This document shows positions 1 to 9,879 of a stretch of 64,000 nucleotides of DNA, one piece after another. Below the pieces are notes generated by a model that was not told the origin of the DNA, ran no database searches, and was given only the letters and a program-made list of their open reading frames with translations. This DNA is from Girardinichthys multiradiatus (taxonomy: Eukaryota > Chordata > Actinopteri > Cyprinodontiformes > Goodeidae), in assembly GCF_021462225.1 (NCBI RefSeq), contig NC_061795.1:4603001-4667000 (forward strand), given 5' to 3'. Made by a program: the position numbers and the translations under genes. The first letter of the stretch is position 1, and each line of letters opens with the position of its first letter.

Positions 1-1094
1 TTGAAGATATGGGAGGCTGTAACTGGGTGTCACAGCCAACAATCTGCTGTCAGCAGCTGTTTTATGTGTAATGTTGGTTTTGTTAATAACTTTCTGTTAC
101 TTAGTTTTGCTTTATAATTTACTCAGTTACTTTGTTCTCGTTTTGAACAGCTGCTAGGCAGTTACAGCTCGCCACCTCAAAAAAAGGTTTCCTGTCCATA
201 ATAAAGTTGTTCAGATCAAAGCTGAAGGCATTTTGTTTCTTTCAAAAAATAAACATTGCTCCCTTCTCATTTGTTTTGTGAAAACTTCAATATTTTTGTT
301 TTTTATTGATTCACAAAAACACAACACCAGGAAACGGATACTTTAGGAAGTACAGTACTGGGCCATTACAAAGTAATAAGCTAGTGACCGTTTCTACATG
401 ACAGATTTCATTAAAAATTAATTTCAAATTGTTCATTTGTATTATAATCTATCTATAGAAACCTTGTGTTCTGTCTGAGAGTATGCCAACTGATAGCTAA
501 AGAAACAGATCAATTGTCACATAACTTTTAAAATGTTAATAGTGCAAGAACAATATTTGAACACTTGGGAAAAGAAAGGTAAAATGTCACTACATAGAAC
601 TGGCATGCAGTAAAACAGTGGAATATGCCACTTTAGTTTTTGAAAGGACTTTGAACTACTTTAAATACTTCGAATTGACTAAGCAAAGTGGTGGCTTTCT
701 GTCTTTAACAAAAATAGCTTTTTTTTAATATATTGCATTTTTTTATTTAAAATTTGAATGTGTGAAAATTATAGTTTCACTAATATTAGGCCACACGCAC
801 ATGTACAATAGGTGGTGGTAGGCATTTGTTGTTTGCAGCCAAAGAAGGAGTAGCTGAGCTCTGCATTCGATTAAGTCAGACTAGATGTGGCTAGGCTAAT
901 GCTTAGCAGATCACCCGCTATCAACTGCTTACTGTAATATTGATAACAGGCAGCCGCTTTCAGAGCACTCAGTCACACACTGTCAAAGAAAACACAACTA
1001 CGACAATGATTTGTTGGGATGAATGTTTACTGTTTATTCTGACACAGACGCACAATTACATAGATATACATTGGTTTGCATAACTGCATAAAAT
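1..1094. other. AT-rich noncoding stretch
   Basis: No gene, RNA or clear element end is visible. The DNA is AT-rich with short poly-T runs. Its only notable role is as the left flank of the foldback element. Confidence 0.6.
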
Positions 1095-1124
1095 TGTGAG
1101 GGACCAAAATGACAAATTGAAAAA

Positions 1125-1480
1125 TAAATATGTAAATAAATAAATACACATATAAATGTATAAATAAATAAATACATAAATAAATACACATATAAATGTA
1201 TAAATAAATAAATAAATACACATAAATATATAAATGCATAAATGAATAAATATAAAAATAAATAAATACACTTATAAATGTATTTATTTATCTATTTCTT
1301 CATTTATTTTCTCCTTTTTGTGCATTTATACATTTATGTATTTATTCATTAATTAATTTATGCATTTTTTCATTTATACATTTATTTATTCATACATTCA
1401 TTTATTTATACTTTTATTTATTTCTTCCTACATTTATTTCTGTATTTCTACATTTCCACATTTATTTATTTCTGCTTTTC
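1125..1480. repeat. AAAT/TTTA-rich simple repeat with a strand switch
   Basis: About 150 bp of AAAT-type repeats with embedded CACATATAAATGTA units switches near 1280 to TTTA-type repeats. The block can therefore fold on itself. The same block recurs inverted at about 6360-6715, as part of the palindrome arm. Confidence 0.8.
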
Positions 1481-1611
1481 TGTCTCTGTATGTTAATAAG
1501 GTGGGTGGTTCTAACATTTGTCTTCAGCACCATTGGTTAGAATTGTGTGTATGATCCCGATCCTGCTGCTACTGCCTAGACTCTGGTATCAAAGTTCTTT
1601 TGGTAGGCACG

Positions 1612-1803
1612 ATGGAGGGTTCTCTTACAGCCATTGCCAATGATTTAAGGTCATTGGCAAATGATATTGACCAAAATTACTACCTCCATTTTCGTTTTGC
1701 ACGGGTCATGGAGGATTTCAATCAGCTCCAAGTTGAGATGGATGTGGAGGTTGACACCAATTGGACAGTCTGGAGGAAGTTGGCCGCTAACTTACTTCGG
1801 TAA
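1612..1803 (+). pseudogene. left-arm copy of the foldback-element reading frame (degraded)
   Basis: This frame begins MEGSLTAIANDLRSL and matches the 90-codon frame of the right arm, read inward. Relative to the right arm it lacks 9 nt (codons for E-P-N) near 1676. It also lacks 4 nt near 1760, which shifts the frame and ends the protein early. Function unknown. The two copies show that the arms have diverged since they formed. Confidence 0.55.
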
Positions 1804-1861
1804 AGTCAGAAAGATATTCACAGATTCGGCTTTTCCGGATCAATAACTCATCAGCGGAACA

Positions 1862-2678
1862 TTTGCAGTGTGTCACACTCTGAGATTGGACACCATTACA
1901 TGAGCACACAAAAAAGTCTTACAGCTTGTTCGTGCAATATGACATAAAATAAAATCACAATGAATAATAAAAATCCCAATAATTAAGAAGCATTTACAGC
2001 TGCACACAAAATCCTGTTCACCTGAATACCATTTTCTGTCTTGTTTCTTGCATTATGAGGGAGACTGCAGTGGGAATTGCCTGTGGTTTTCAGTTTTTTA
2101 TTTGTTAAAAAAGTTTGACACATCCAATAAATTTCATTCCACTTCACGATTGTGTCCCACTTGTTGATTCTTGATGAAAATTTTTAATGAATCTTTATGT
2201 TTGAAGCCTGAAATGTGGCAAGAGGTTGACCAGTTCATGGGGCCCCGAGTACTTTTGCAAGGCACTGTATCTGTTACTGCTTCTTTGCTCGTCAAAATAT
2301 AACAAATAACACATTGTTAATTTATTTATTAATGTATTATGAAGCTAATATACATAAAATCATAGTTTAATTGAAAATACTAACTAGAACTAAAATATGT
2401 CATTCCAGTTCAATTCTTCTTTTGTCAGTGAGCAAGTTGGAGTGATGTGGAGCCTGCAGGCAATTCCCACTGCAGACTCCCTCATAATGCAAGAAACAAG
2501 ACAGAAAATGGTATTTAGGTGAACAGGATTTTGTGTGCAGCTGTAAGGGCTTCTTTAATATTGGGATTTTTATTATTCATTGTGATTTTATTTTATGTCA
2601 CATTGCATGAACAAGCTGTAAGACTTTTTTGTGTGCTCATATAATGGTGTCCAATCTCAGGTTGTGACACACTGCAAA
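1862..2678. repeat. inverted repeat with 222-bp arms (1862-2083 and 2457-2678)
   Basis: The segment starting TTTGCAGTGTGTCAC and ending GGGAATTGCCTG returns in reverse complement at 2457-2678 with only scattered differences. The 373-bp spacer includes a Tc1-type 3' terminus. It could be a terminal-repeat element or a local inverted duplication. Confidence 0.8.
2090..2267 (+). mobile_element. 3' end of a fish Tc1-like transposon (fragment)
   Basis: The sequence reads like the 3' noncoding end and terminal inverted repeat of fish Tc1 elements. It has an AATAAATTTCATTCCACTTC-type stretch, GTTTGAAGCCTGAAATGTGG, then a terminus ending TTTTGCAAGGCACTG followed by TA. No transposase remains, so the fragment is 5'-truncated. 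The assignment rests on remembered family consensus. Confidence 0.65.
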
Positions 2679-2777
2679 CAGTAAAGGAAAGGTTTAATAT
2701 CATTTGGTTGTAATACAGAGTTATTATCAGTATAAGCAAGTCTGCATCAATAAAGGCAATGTTATGTTTATTCAAAA

Positions 2778-3025
2778 GATTCAAGATGAGGTGATCTATG
2801 TGTGGTATGAGTTTGATGGCACTACAACATGCTATGGTGAAGTTATTGACCATTTTATACTTATTTTAATGGTAAGAAAATAAAAATAAAAACTATTTAA
2901 GTACATTTTCGTAAAGTAAGTGTTGTAGTATGATCAAGATGAGCTGATCTTTGTGTGCTATGAGTTTGTTGGCACTACAACATACTATAGTGCAGTTATT
3001 GACCATTTTATGCATATTTTACTGA
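2778..3025. repeat. diverged direct repeat of about 95 bp, two copies
   Basis: Positions 2778-2872 and 2932-3025 share TGAGTTTG, GGCACTACAACAT and AGTTATTGACCATTTTAT in the same order, about 153 bp apart. The copies are clearly diverged. No protein is encoded. Confidence 0.75.
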
Positions 3026-3307
3026 ATACTTGGCTATTTAGGCTATAGTCTTTGGGAAAATCAAATTTTTTAAGTATTAATTTCCAATCCAAGAAATGTA
3101 GTATGAAAAACGTGACATCACATACACATACATTGATTTTAATGACAATACACCTCTCCTTGGCAACTTTATTGAATATTTCTCCATCACATTTTTCTGG
3201 TGTTGCACTTTGCAGACGGTCCCTGCGCATTTGAGGAGCAGCGAGCTCTGCAGAGAGGCCAATGCAAATCTCCCAGCACGGTGTTAGGCTTGTTTTGAGG
3301 AAAATAT

Positions 3308-3902
3308 ATGGGGTAAGAACGCTGTCAAAAACAATGTGTATGTAAAGATGGAAATGTGTGCATATTAGTCAATAGTTGTGCATAAGTAAAATCCAAAAGA
3401 GGTATTGTATATTTTCTCTATAAGAATACAAAATAAAATGTTACAGCTTCAAGAAATTACAAACACAAAGTTCAAGTTTACACTTGTGGTTTATTCTTTA
3501 TGAATACAATATGCTATAACAGTTTGTGAATACGATTTCTTTTCTATGTGAATACGAATTTACATCAGCGACTTGGTGTCACGTGATCTCAGGCTGGTTA
3601 GTGGAGTATAGTTAGTCGATTTGCGTTGCGCATGCGTTGTCACACTCCTCACCGCCAGTAAACGTAGTGCCGGAATTGGAGGCAATTCAGTCTAAAATGA
3701 ATATTAGGAACAAAGGGGAAATAGGGGGGGAATCAAGAGTATTATAAATAAAGCATTGTTCTTATTTTTATACAAAACTAAAACATAGAATATAGTGGGT
3801 GGAGTTATACAATGATGTACAGCAGGTGGCGGTATGCACCTCTGAATTTGTTGCGAACCACCAGCAGAAGAAGAGAAGAAGAAGCAGCAGCACTAGCGCC
3901 AA
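3308..3902. repeat. inner segment of the left palindrome arm
   Basis: It is the reverse complement of 5270-5880. Shared landmarks are the CACGTGATCTCAGGCTGGTT segment near 3580, the CAGGTGGCGGTATGCACCTC segment near 3823, and a GAAGAAGAAG run. No open frame is supported. Confidence 0.8.
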
Positions 3903-3958
3903 AAGAACAGACCAAGAAACTACGGTACAAAGCCAGGTAATGTTAGAAAGTTTATATA

Positions 3959-5228
3959 CAGGGCTTAGACAATGAAACTGAAACACCTGTCATTTTAGTG
4001 TGGGAGGTTTCATGGCTAAATTGGACCAGCCTGGTAGCCAGTCTACATTGATTGCACATTGCACCAGTAAGAGCAGAGTGTGAAGGTTCAATTAGCAGGG
4101 TAAGAGCACAGTTTTGCTCAAAATATTGAAATGCACACATCATTATGGGTGACATACCAGAGTTCAAAAGAGGACACATTGTTGGTGCCCGTCTTGCTGG
4201 CGCATCTGTGACCAAGACAGCAAGTCTTTGTGATGTATCATGAGCCACGGTATCCAGGATAATGTCAGCATACCACCAAGAAGGACGAACCACATCCAAC
4301 AGGATTAACTGTGGACGCAAGAGGAAGCTGTCTGAAAGGGATGTTCGGGTGTTAACCCGGATTGTATCCAAAAAACATAAAACCACGGCTGCCCAAATCA
4401 CGGCAGAATTAAATGTGCACCTCAACTCTCCTGTTTCCACCAGAACTGTCTTTCGGGAGCTCCACAGGGTCAATATACACGGCCGGGCTGCTATAGCCAA
4501 ACCTTTGGTCACTCATGCCAATGTCAAACGTTGGTTTCAATGGTGCAAGGAGCGCAAATCTTGGGCTCTGGACAATGTGAAACATGTATTGTTCTCTGAT
4601 GAGTCCACATTTACTGTTTTCCCCACATCCGGGAGAGTTACGGTGTGGAGAAGCCCCAAAGAAGCGTACCACCCAGACTGTTGCATGCCCAGAGTGAAGC
4701 ATGGGGGTGGATCAGTGATGGTTTGGGCTGCCATATCATGGCCTTCCCTTGGCCCAATACTTGTGCTAGATGGGCACGTCACTGCCAAGGACTACCGAAC
4801 CATTCTTGAGGACCATGTGCATCCAATGGTTCAAACATTGTATCCTGAAGGCGGTGCCGTGTATCAGGATGACAATGCACCAATACACACAGCAAGACTA
4901 GTGAAAGATTGGTTTGATGAACATGAAAGTGAAGTTGAACATCTCCCATGGCCTGCACAGTCACCAGATCTAAATATTATTGAGCCACTTTGGGGTGTTT
5001 TGGAGGAGCGAGTCAAGAAACGTTTTCCTCCACCAGTATCACGCAGTGACCTGGCCACTATCCTGCAAGAAGAATGGCTTAAAATCCCTCTGACCACTGT
5101 GCAGGACTTGTATATGTCATTCCCAAGACGAATTTATGCTGCATTGGCCGCAAAAGGAGGCCCTACACCATACTAATAAATTATTGAGGTCTAAAACGAG
5201 GTGTTTCAGTTTCATTGTCCAACCCCTG
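3959..5228 (+). mobile_element. Tc1/mariner transposon, DD36E (Incomer-type)
   Basis: A 1,270-bp element is flanked by TA on both sides (3957-3958 and 5229-5230), the target duplication of this superfamily. Its 30-bp terminal inverted repeats both read CAGGGnTTnGACAATGAAAC onward, with two mismatches between ends. It carries one transposase frame with 36 residues between the second Asp and the Glu. That spacing matches the DD36E Incomer family described in animals. It lies in the loop of the foldback element and so inserted after that palindrome formed, or within its spacer. The short TIRs and near-intact gene suggest a fairly recent insertion. Confidence 0.85.
4145..5176 (+). pseudogene. DD36E Tc1/mariner transposase with one nonsense codon
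   Basis: The likely native start is the ATG at 4145, giving about 343 residues, but TGA at 4241-4243 interrupts codon 33. An in-frame ATG at 4262 gives a 304-residue protein lacking the N-terminal end. In that shorter protein an HTH-type DNA-binding part spans roughly residues 1-75 and the DDE catalytic core the rest. Catalytic candidates are D113 (in VLFSDES), D204 (in YQDDNAP) and E241 (in NIIEPLW), with 36 residues between the last two. HGGGSVMVWA and WPAQSPDLN are typical Tc1/mariner blocks. The protein would cut and paste the 3959-5228 element. The TGA could come from CGA by CpG decay, which is inference. No other frameshift is seen. Confidence 0.85.
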
Positions 5229-5269
5229 TATGTCTTAATGTCGTTAATATATGCTGTTGGTACGTAATC

Positions 5270-5880
5270 TTGGCGCTAGTGCTGCTGCATCTTCTTCTTC
5301 TTCTGCTGGTGGTTCGCAACAAATTCAGAGGTGCATACTGCCACCTACTGTACATCATTGTATAACTCCACCCACTATATTCTATGTTTTAGTTTTGTAT
5401 TTTATAAAGATAAGATCAATGCTTTATTTATAATACTCTTGATACCCCCCCACCCCTCCCCCTATCTCCCCTCTGTTCCTAATATTCCTTTTAGACTGAA
5501 TTATTTCCCATTCCGGCACTACATTTACTGGCGGTGAGGAGTGTGACAGCGCATACGCAACGCAAATTGACTAACTCTGTGCTCCACTAACCAGCCTGAG
5601 ATCACGTGACACCAAGTCGCTGATGTAAATTCATATTCTCAAAGAAAATAAATCGTATTCACAAACTGTTATAGCATATTGTATTCATAAAGAATAAACC
5701 ACAACTGTAAACTTGAACTTTGTGTTTGTAATTTCTTGAAGCTGTAACATTTTATTTTGTATTCTTATAGAGAAAACATACAATACCTCTTTTGGATTTT
5801 ACTTATGCACAACTATTGACTAATATGCACACATTTCCGTCTTTACATACACATTGTTTTTGACAGCGTTCTTACCCCAT
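5270..5880. repeat. inner segment of the right palindrome arm
   Basis: It is the reverse complement of 3308-3902 and uninterrupted. It contains a TTCTTCTTCTTCTGCTGG run, CACGTGAC and a C-rich CCCCCCACCCCTCCCCC stretch that is shorter in the left arm. No gene seen. Confidence 0.8.
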
Positions 5881-5939
5881 AAAAATACGATTGTAGATCA
5901 CTGTCTGCCTTGCTGTGATTGCAGAGAGGTGTTGGTTTT

Positions 5940-6212
5940 CTAGAGGCAATGTTCCGCTGTTGAGTTATTGATCCGGAAAAGCCGAATCTGTGAATATCTT
6001 TCTGACTTTACCGAAGTAAGTTGGCGGCCAACTTCCTCCAGACTGTCCAATATAGTGGTGTCAACCTCCACATCCATCTCAGCTTGGAGCTGATTGAAAT
6101 CCTCCATGACCCGTGCAAAACGAAAATGGAGGTAGTCATTGGGTTCATTTTGGTCAATATCATTTGCCAATGACCTTAAATCATTGGCAAAGGCTGTAAG
6201 AGAACCCTCCAT
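5940..6212 (-). CDS. unknown 90-residue protein in the right arm of the foldback element
   Basis: The frame from ATG at 6212 to TAG at 5940 encodes about 90 residues beginning MEGSLTAFANDLRSLANDID. It is acidic and has two amphipathic-looking stretches: FANDLRSLANDID, and FARVMEDFNQLQAEMDVEV near residues 28-46. No catalytic motif, signal peptide or membrane segment is visible. The frame is read inward from the arm, like its degraded partner at 1612. It may be the first exon of a transposon protein whose remainder is missing, or a short free-standing protein. I do not recognise the family. The outer AT-rich block would be its 5' region. Coding status is unproven. Confidence 0.4.
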   Translation of the reverse strand: MEGSLTAFANDLRSLANDIDQNEPNDYLHFRFARVMEDFNQLQAEMDVEVDTTILDSLEEVGRQLTSVKSERYSQIRLFRINNSTAEHCL

Positions 6213-6739
6213 CGTGCCTACCAAAAGAACTTCGATACCGGAGTCTAGGCAGTAGCAGCAGGATCGGGATCATACACACAATTCTAACCAATGGTGCTGA
6301 AGACAAATGTTAGAACCACCCACCTCATTAACATACAGAGACAGAAAAGCAGAAATAAATAAATGTGGAAATGTAGAAATACAGAAATAAATGTAGGAAG
6401 AAATAAATAAAAGTATAAATAAATGAATGTATGAATAAATAAATGTATAAATGAAAAAATGCATAAATTAATTAATGAATAAATACATAAATGTATAAAT
6501 GCACAAAAAGGAGAAAATAAATGAAGAAATAGATAAATAAATACATTTATATGTGTATTTATTTATTTTTATATTTATTCATTTATGCATTTATATATTT
6601 ATATGTGTATTTATTTCTTCTTATATTTATTTATTTATTTATACATTTATATGTGTATTTATTTATTTATTTATACATTTATATGTGTATTTATTTATTT
6701 ACATATTTATTTTTCATTTTGTCATTTTTGGTCCCTCAT
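5947..6739. repeat. outer segment of the right palindrome arm
   Basis: It is the reverse complement of 1095-1861, including the small reading frame and the AT tetranucleotide block. The outer end is GGTCCCTCAT at 6730-6739. It contains a longer simple-repeat stretch than the left arm. Confidence 0.8.
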
Positions 6740-6799
6740 ATAAAATATCTATGTCAGGCATTTGATAAAAATGTTAAAAAAAAATTTAAAAAACAATAC

Positions 6800-7165
6800 A
6801 AACAACCATGCACACACTCATTCACACCTAAGGACAATGTAGACAAATGGCCTTCACAGAGTAATGGGCTCAACCTGTTAGAACATCTTTGGGATAAAGT
6901 TAAGCAGAGAATGGAAGTCAGACCTTCTCGTCTATCATGCGTGTCTTACCTCACAAATGCACTTCTGGAATTATGGTCAGAAATTCCCATAAATACAGTC
7001 CTAAACCTTGTAGAATGACCTAGCAGAAGGTTTGAAGGTGTTTGTTATAGCTGCAAGGGATTGGCCAGCATCATATTAAACCTTATGCATTAAGAAAGGC
7101 ATGCCACTCAAGTTCATATGTGTGTGAAGGCATTGAAGGGAATACTTTTGGCAGTAGTTCATTTT
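6800..7165 (+). pseudogene. Tc1-like transposase C-terminal relic
   Basis: The translation NGLNLLEHLWDKVKQRMEVR followed by LTNALLELWSEIP matches the end of Tc1-like transposases, where the block is SPDLNPIEHLW. Here Pro-Ile-Glu has become Leu-Leu-Glu. The frame stops at 7018 and then degrades through a recognisable tail to GAATACTTTTGGCAGT near 7150, which resembles a Tc1 3' terminus. No catalytic Asp region remains. It is an old fragment. Confidence 0.7.
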
Positions 7166-9440
7166 ATAAAGGTGATATGGACTATAGCATGGGTTAAAAT
7201 CCTTAATATTTCTTAAGATTAGCTGAAGGTTTTTGAGCCTATTTGCTGGTTCTGAGAGTTACAATGAGACAAAAACCCATTATAGCACTCAGATTAATGG
7301 AGTTTAAACAAAAATTCAGAATGAAAGACTCACCTTCACCACCTCCACCTTCCAATGACTCTTCTGTGCGTCTCCCGGCCTTCCAATCAGAATCCTGTCC
7401 ATCTGATTCTTCATCCAATCACCTTCCGACGCCTTGTGTTTAAAAGACCTTCAGCTGTGTTCATCCTCGCTTGTCAGCTGAGCTCATCCCTCCTCCACCT
7501 CCACCACCTTCCTTCATATCTACTCCTGGCTTCCTCGCTCCCTGGCCACCAATCCACCACCAGTGTTGGATCAGGGGGAAGACATCTCTTAATCTAAGCC
7601 TTACAAATGATCATCTTGGCTCATGTCATTCTCAGCATTCATGTCTTCCTTCCAGGTCCGAGCGCCAAAGAAATAACCCTGTAATTTCTCATCATTAAAA
7701 CTTTTCTAATTGCCGTCCCTTTCTTTGTGAGTCTTTTCAGATTGAATTTAGTATTGACCAACCTAAACTGAAGGATTTCTTTCTCCTCACATTTTCTCAA
7801 GCATACGATGCATGAAACACACAATGATACAAGGAGCCATGGGTAATGATCCTTGTTATATGGCCAGACTAAACAAGGCCGACCACATAAACACTCTTGT
7901 TTATAAATGCAGCCTCCCCTTCCTCTCAGCACAGCCTCCACACTCTTCTCCACTCCTCAGTAGCTCGCTTGAAGTTGATCCCCACAGCTCTCGACCATTA
8001 GACAGCCTACCATCAGCCGTGCTAATGAACTTCATTTCCATCCATACTGCTGCTGCCATGATTGGTGGAAGGACAGCACATGAATGTAGCCAAGGTGTTT
8101 TTTTAACTGAACCCTTTTCATTCCCTTTCCAGTATCCTTAATTGGCTGTCAGGGTTTATTGAATAGAATAATCTTTAAAATCAACTAAAATATGTTGTGT
8201 TTCAACAATATATTGATGTCTCTTTAGTTTTACTTTCTGCAAAGAAAAATAAAATAGAAAATAAAAATTAAAGTCATAGCTTATTTACTAAGTTCTCATT
8301 TAATTGCTGGAATTGTTAATGATAGTAAACATAATGCAAATTCAAACATGACATTAGAGTTTACAGTGTGGGAAAATCTTCAAGCCCAGACAGATATACA
8401 GTAACTTTCTTCACTGTGTTCTTTTATGCTTTTTGCATTTTTGTTGTATTCCTTTTCCAAGGATTCTTCTCTCTTGCAGTCTCACTTTCCAGCTTGGAAA
8501 AATGTTTAATCTGGTATTTCTCTCAAATTTGAGAGGAAGCAGAGAACCAAGTACCCAAAATGCATTTACCCAGGCAGTATTTTTAAAGGACATGCCTGTT
8601 GCCTTCTTGGCAACAATAAGTCGACTGCATTATGAGCTGTGAAGGTAAGAGTTTAGTGAAATCTGTTGCCATCCTTAGGAAGATAACTTTTTCCTTAAAG
8701 GTGCAACACAATGTGTTTTTTTATTTATATTCATTTTTCGTTCACTTGAATTTTTTATTAGAATGACAGCCAAGATCCTTTTTTACAACATGACCAACAG
8801 ATGTTTTCATTATGGTGAAGGCTTGGGTTGCCTACTGCCGCATGTTTGAAGTGAAGTGAATGTTGGTTTCTAGTTGGAGTTTTCGTGTTTGTTTTGCATT
8901 GGATATGGTCTTGGTGTTACTGGTCTTTCATGTGGCTCTGAAGGCTCTGGAGGAGGTTTAGTGTTTTTCTGTTGATCTATTTGAGAGTGGGGTCTGTTCA
9001 ACAGATGGATGAACCAAATTCCTAACTATTGTTAACGAGACGAGGTGTTTTATCTTTTTCAGTGTCTGTGGAAGTATCCAGCTTGGAAGGCGAGGCCTGT
9101 GGTCACCCAGTAAAGGGGGTGACTGAGTCACTGTCTTACACACTGATTATTTTTTGTTGGAATCATCTGCTGGATCTAGAATTTAGACTCAGTTGAAGGT
9201 ATGCCTTCAACTGAGTCTACTTGAGGCAGGAAACAGCCATAGGGATCTAGGAGCTAGAGTGGCAGAGAGGTTCAGTTTCTCGTTCTCCTGATATGCAGAT
9301 GCCCACAACTTTCAACCTTGAAAAAAAAATGTTTTACTCGTTCCTGTATTTTGTGAATCTGGGTATGAGAGCTGCTTTGGGGCTTTTGAGCAAATTGCTG
9401 TGAGAATTGACCGCAGGAGGCATGGGCTATACTTATATTG
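7166..9440. other. noncoding stretch, no element firmly identified
   Basis: Open frames here are short and unlike known proteins. A pyrimidine-rich block with CCACCTCCACC runs spans about 7330-7700. It has a TTTAAAAG box near 7440 and ATTAAAA near 7695, which is LTR-like, but I could not find ends or a target duplication. The remainder is AT-rich. Confidence 0.4.
9184..9219. repeat. perfect 16-bp hairpin
   Basis: The arms TAGACTCAGTTGAAGG and CCTTCAACTGAGTCTA are exact reverse complements around a 4-nt TATG loop. No poly-T tract or nearby gene gives it an obvious function. Confidence 0.85.
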
Positions 9441-9449
9441 TATGGTGGC

Positions 9450-9595
9450 CCCACTTCTGTCAGTGTGCCCCAGGGCAGCTGTGGCTACAATGTAGCTTAC
9501 CACTGTCAGTGTGTGAATGTGTGGATGACTGATTATAGTGTAAAGCGCTTTGGATAAAAGTGCTATACAAGTGCAGGCCATTTATCCTCTTTACC
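9450..9595 (+). mobile_element. L2-type LINE or SINE 3' tail
   Basis: The sequence GTGTGAATGTGTGGATGACT, then GTGTAAAGCGCTTTGGATAA and GTGCTATACAAGTGCAGGCC, resembles the conserved 3' stem-loop tail of fish L2-type LINEs and the SINEs they mobilise. No coding part is attached. Family assignment is from memory. Confidence 0.55.
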
Positions 9596-9879
9596 ATTTA
9601 TACAGGTCCTTCTCAAAATATTAGCATATTGTGATAAAGTTCATTATTTTCCATAATGTCATGATGAAAATTTAACATTCATATATTTTAGATTCATTGC
9701 ACACTAACTGAAATATTTCAGGTCTTTTATTGTCTTAATACGGATGATTTTGGCATACAGCTCATGAAAACCCAAAATTCCTATCTCACAAAATTAGCAT
9801 ATTTCATCCGACCAATAAAAGAAAAGTGTTTTTAATACAAAAAACGTCAACCTTCAAATAATCATGTACAGTTATGCAC

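Larger units (their letters stand above)
1862..3260. mobile_element. insertion that splits the left arm of the foldback element
   Basis: Left and right palindrome arms agree up to about 1861 and resume near 3308. The intervening 1.4 kb has no counterpart in the right arm apart from a 66-bp unmatched stretch at 5881-5946. It contains an inverted repeat, a Tc1 3' end and a diverged direct repeat. I see no coding sequence and cannot name the element. The right boundary is uncertain by about 50 bp. Confidence 0.5.
1095..6739. mobile_element. large palindromic (foldback) element with arms of about 1.4 kb
   Basis: The outer segment 1095-1861 is the reverse complement of about 5947-6739, and the inner segment 3308-3902 is the reverse complement of 5270-5880. 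Both ends carry GAGGGACC followed by an A-rich stretch. ATAAAAT occurs just outside each end (1088-1094 and 6740-6746) and could be a 7-bp target duplication, though in AT-rich DNA this may be chance. The inner arm ends are about 1.37 kb apart, and 1.27 kb of that is a later transposon, so the original loop was only about 0.1 kb. A 1.4-kb insertion (about 1862-3300) splits the left arm. I cannot assign a superfamily. Long-TIR DNA transposon or inverted duplication of one element are the main options. Confidence 0.75.

Noticed and set aside
1027..1271. Overlapping minus-strand frames rich in Tyr, Ile and Leu (and the matching ones near 6551-6765)
   Set aside because: They are translations of the AAAT/TTTA simple repeat, with no protein character beyond the repeat.
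5251..5433. Serine- and alanine-rich frame as a gene
   Set aside because: It comes from the CTT/CTG-rich part of the palindrome arm and is mirrored in the left arm without conservation of the frame.
7330..7740. Possible LTR with promoter and polyadenylation-like signals
   Set aside because: I could not locate TG...CA ends or a target duplication, so it is described only as a pyrimidine-rich block.
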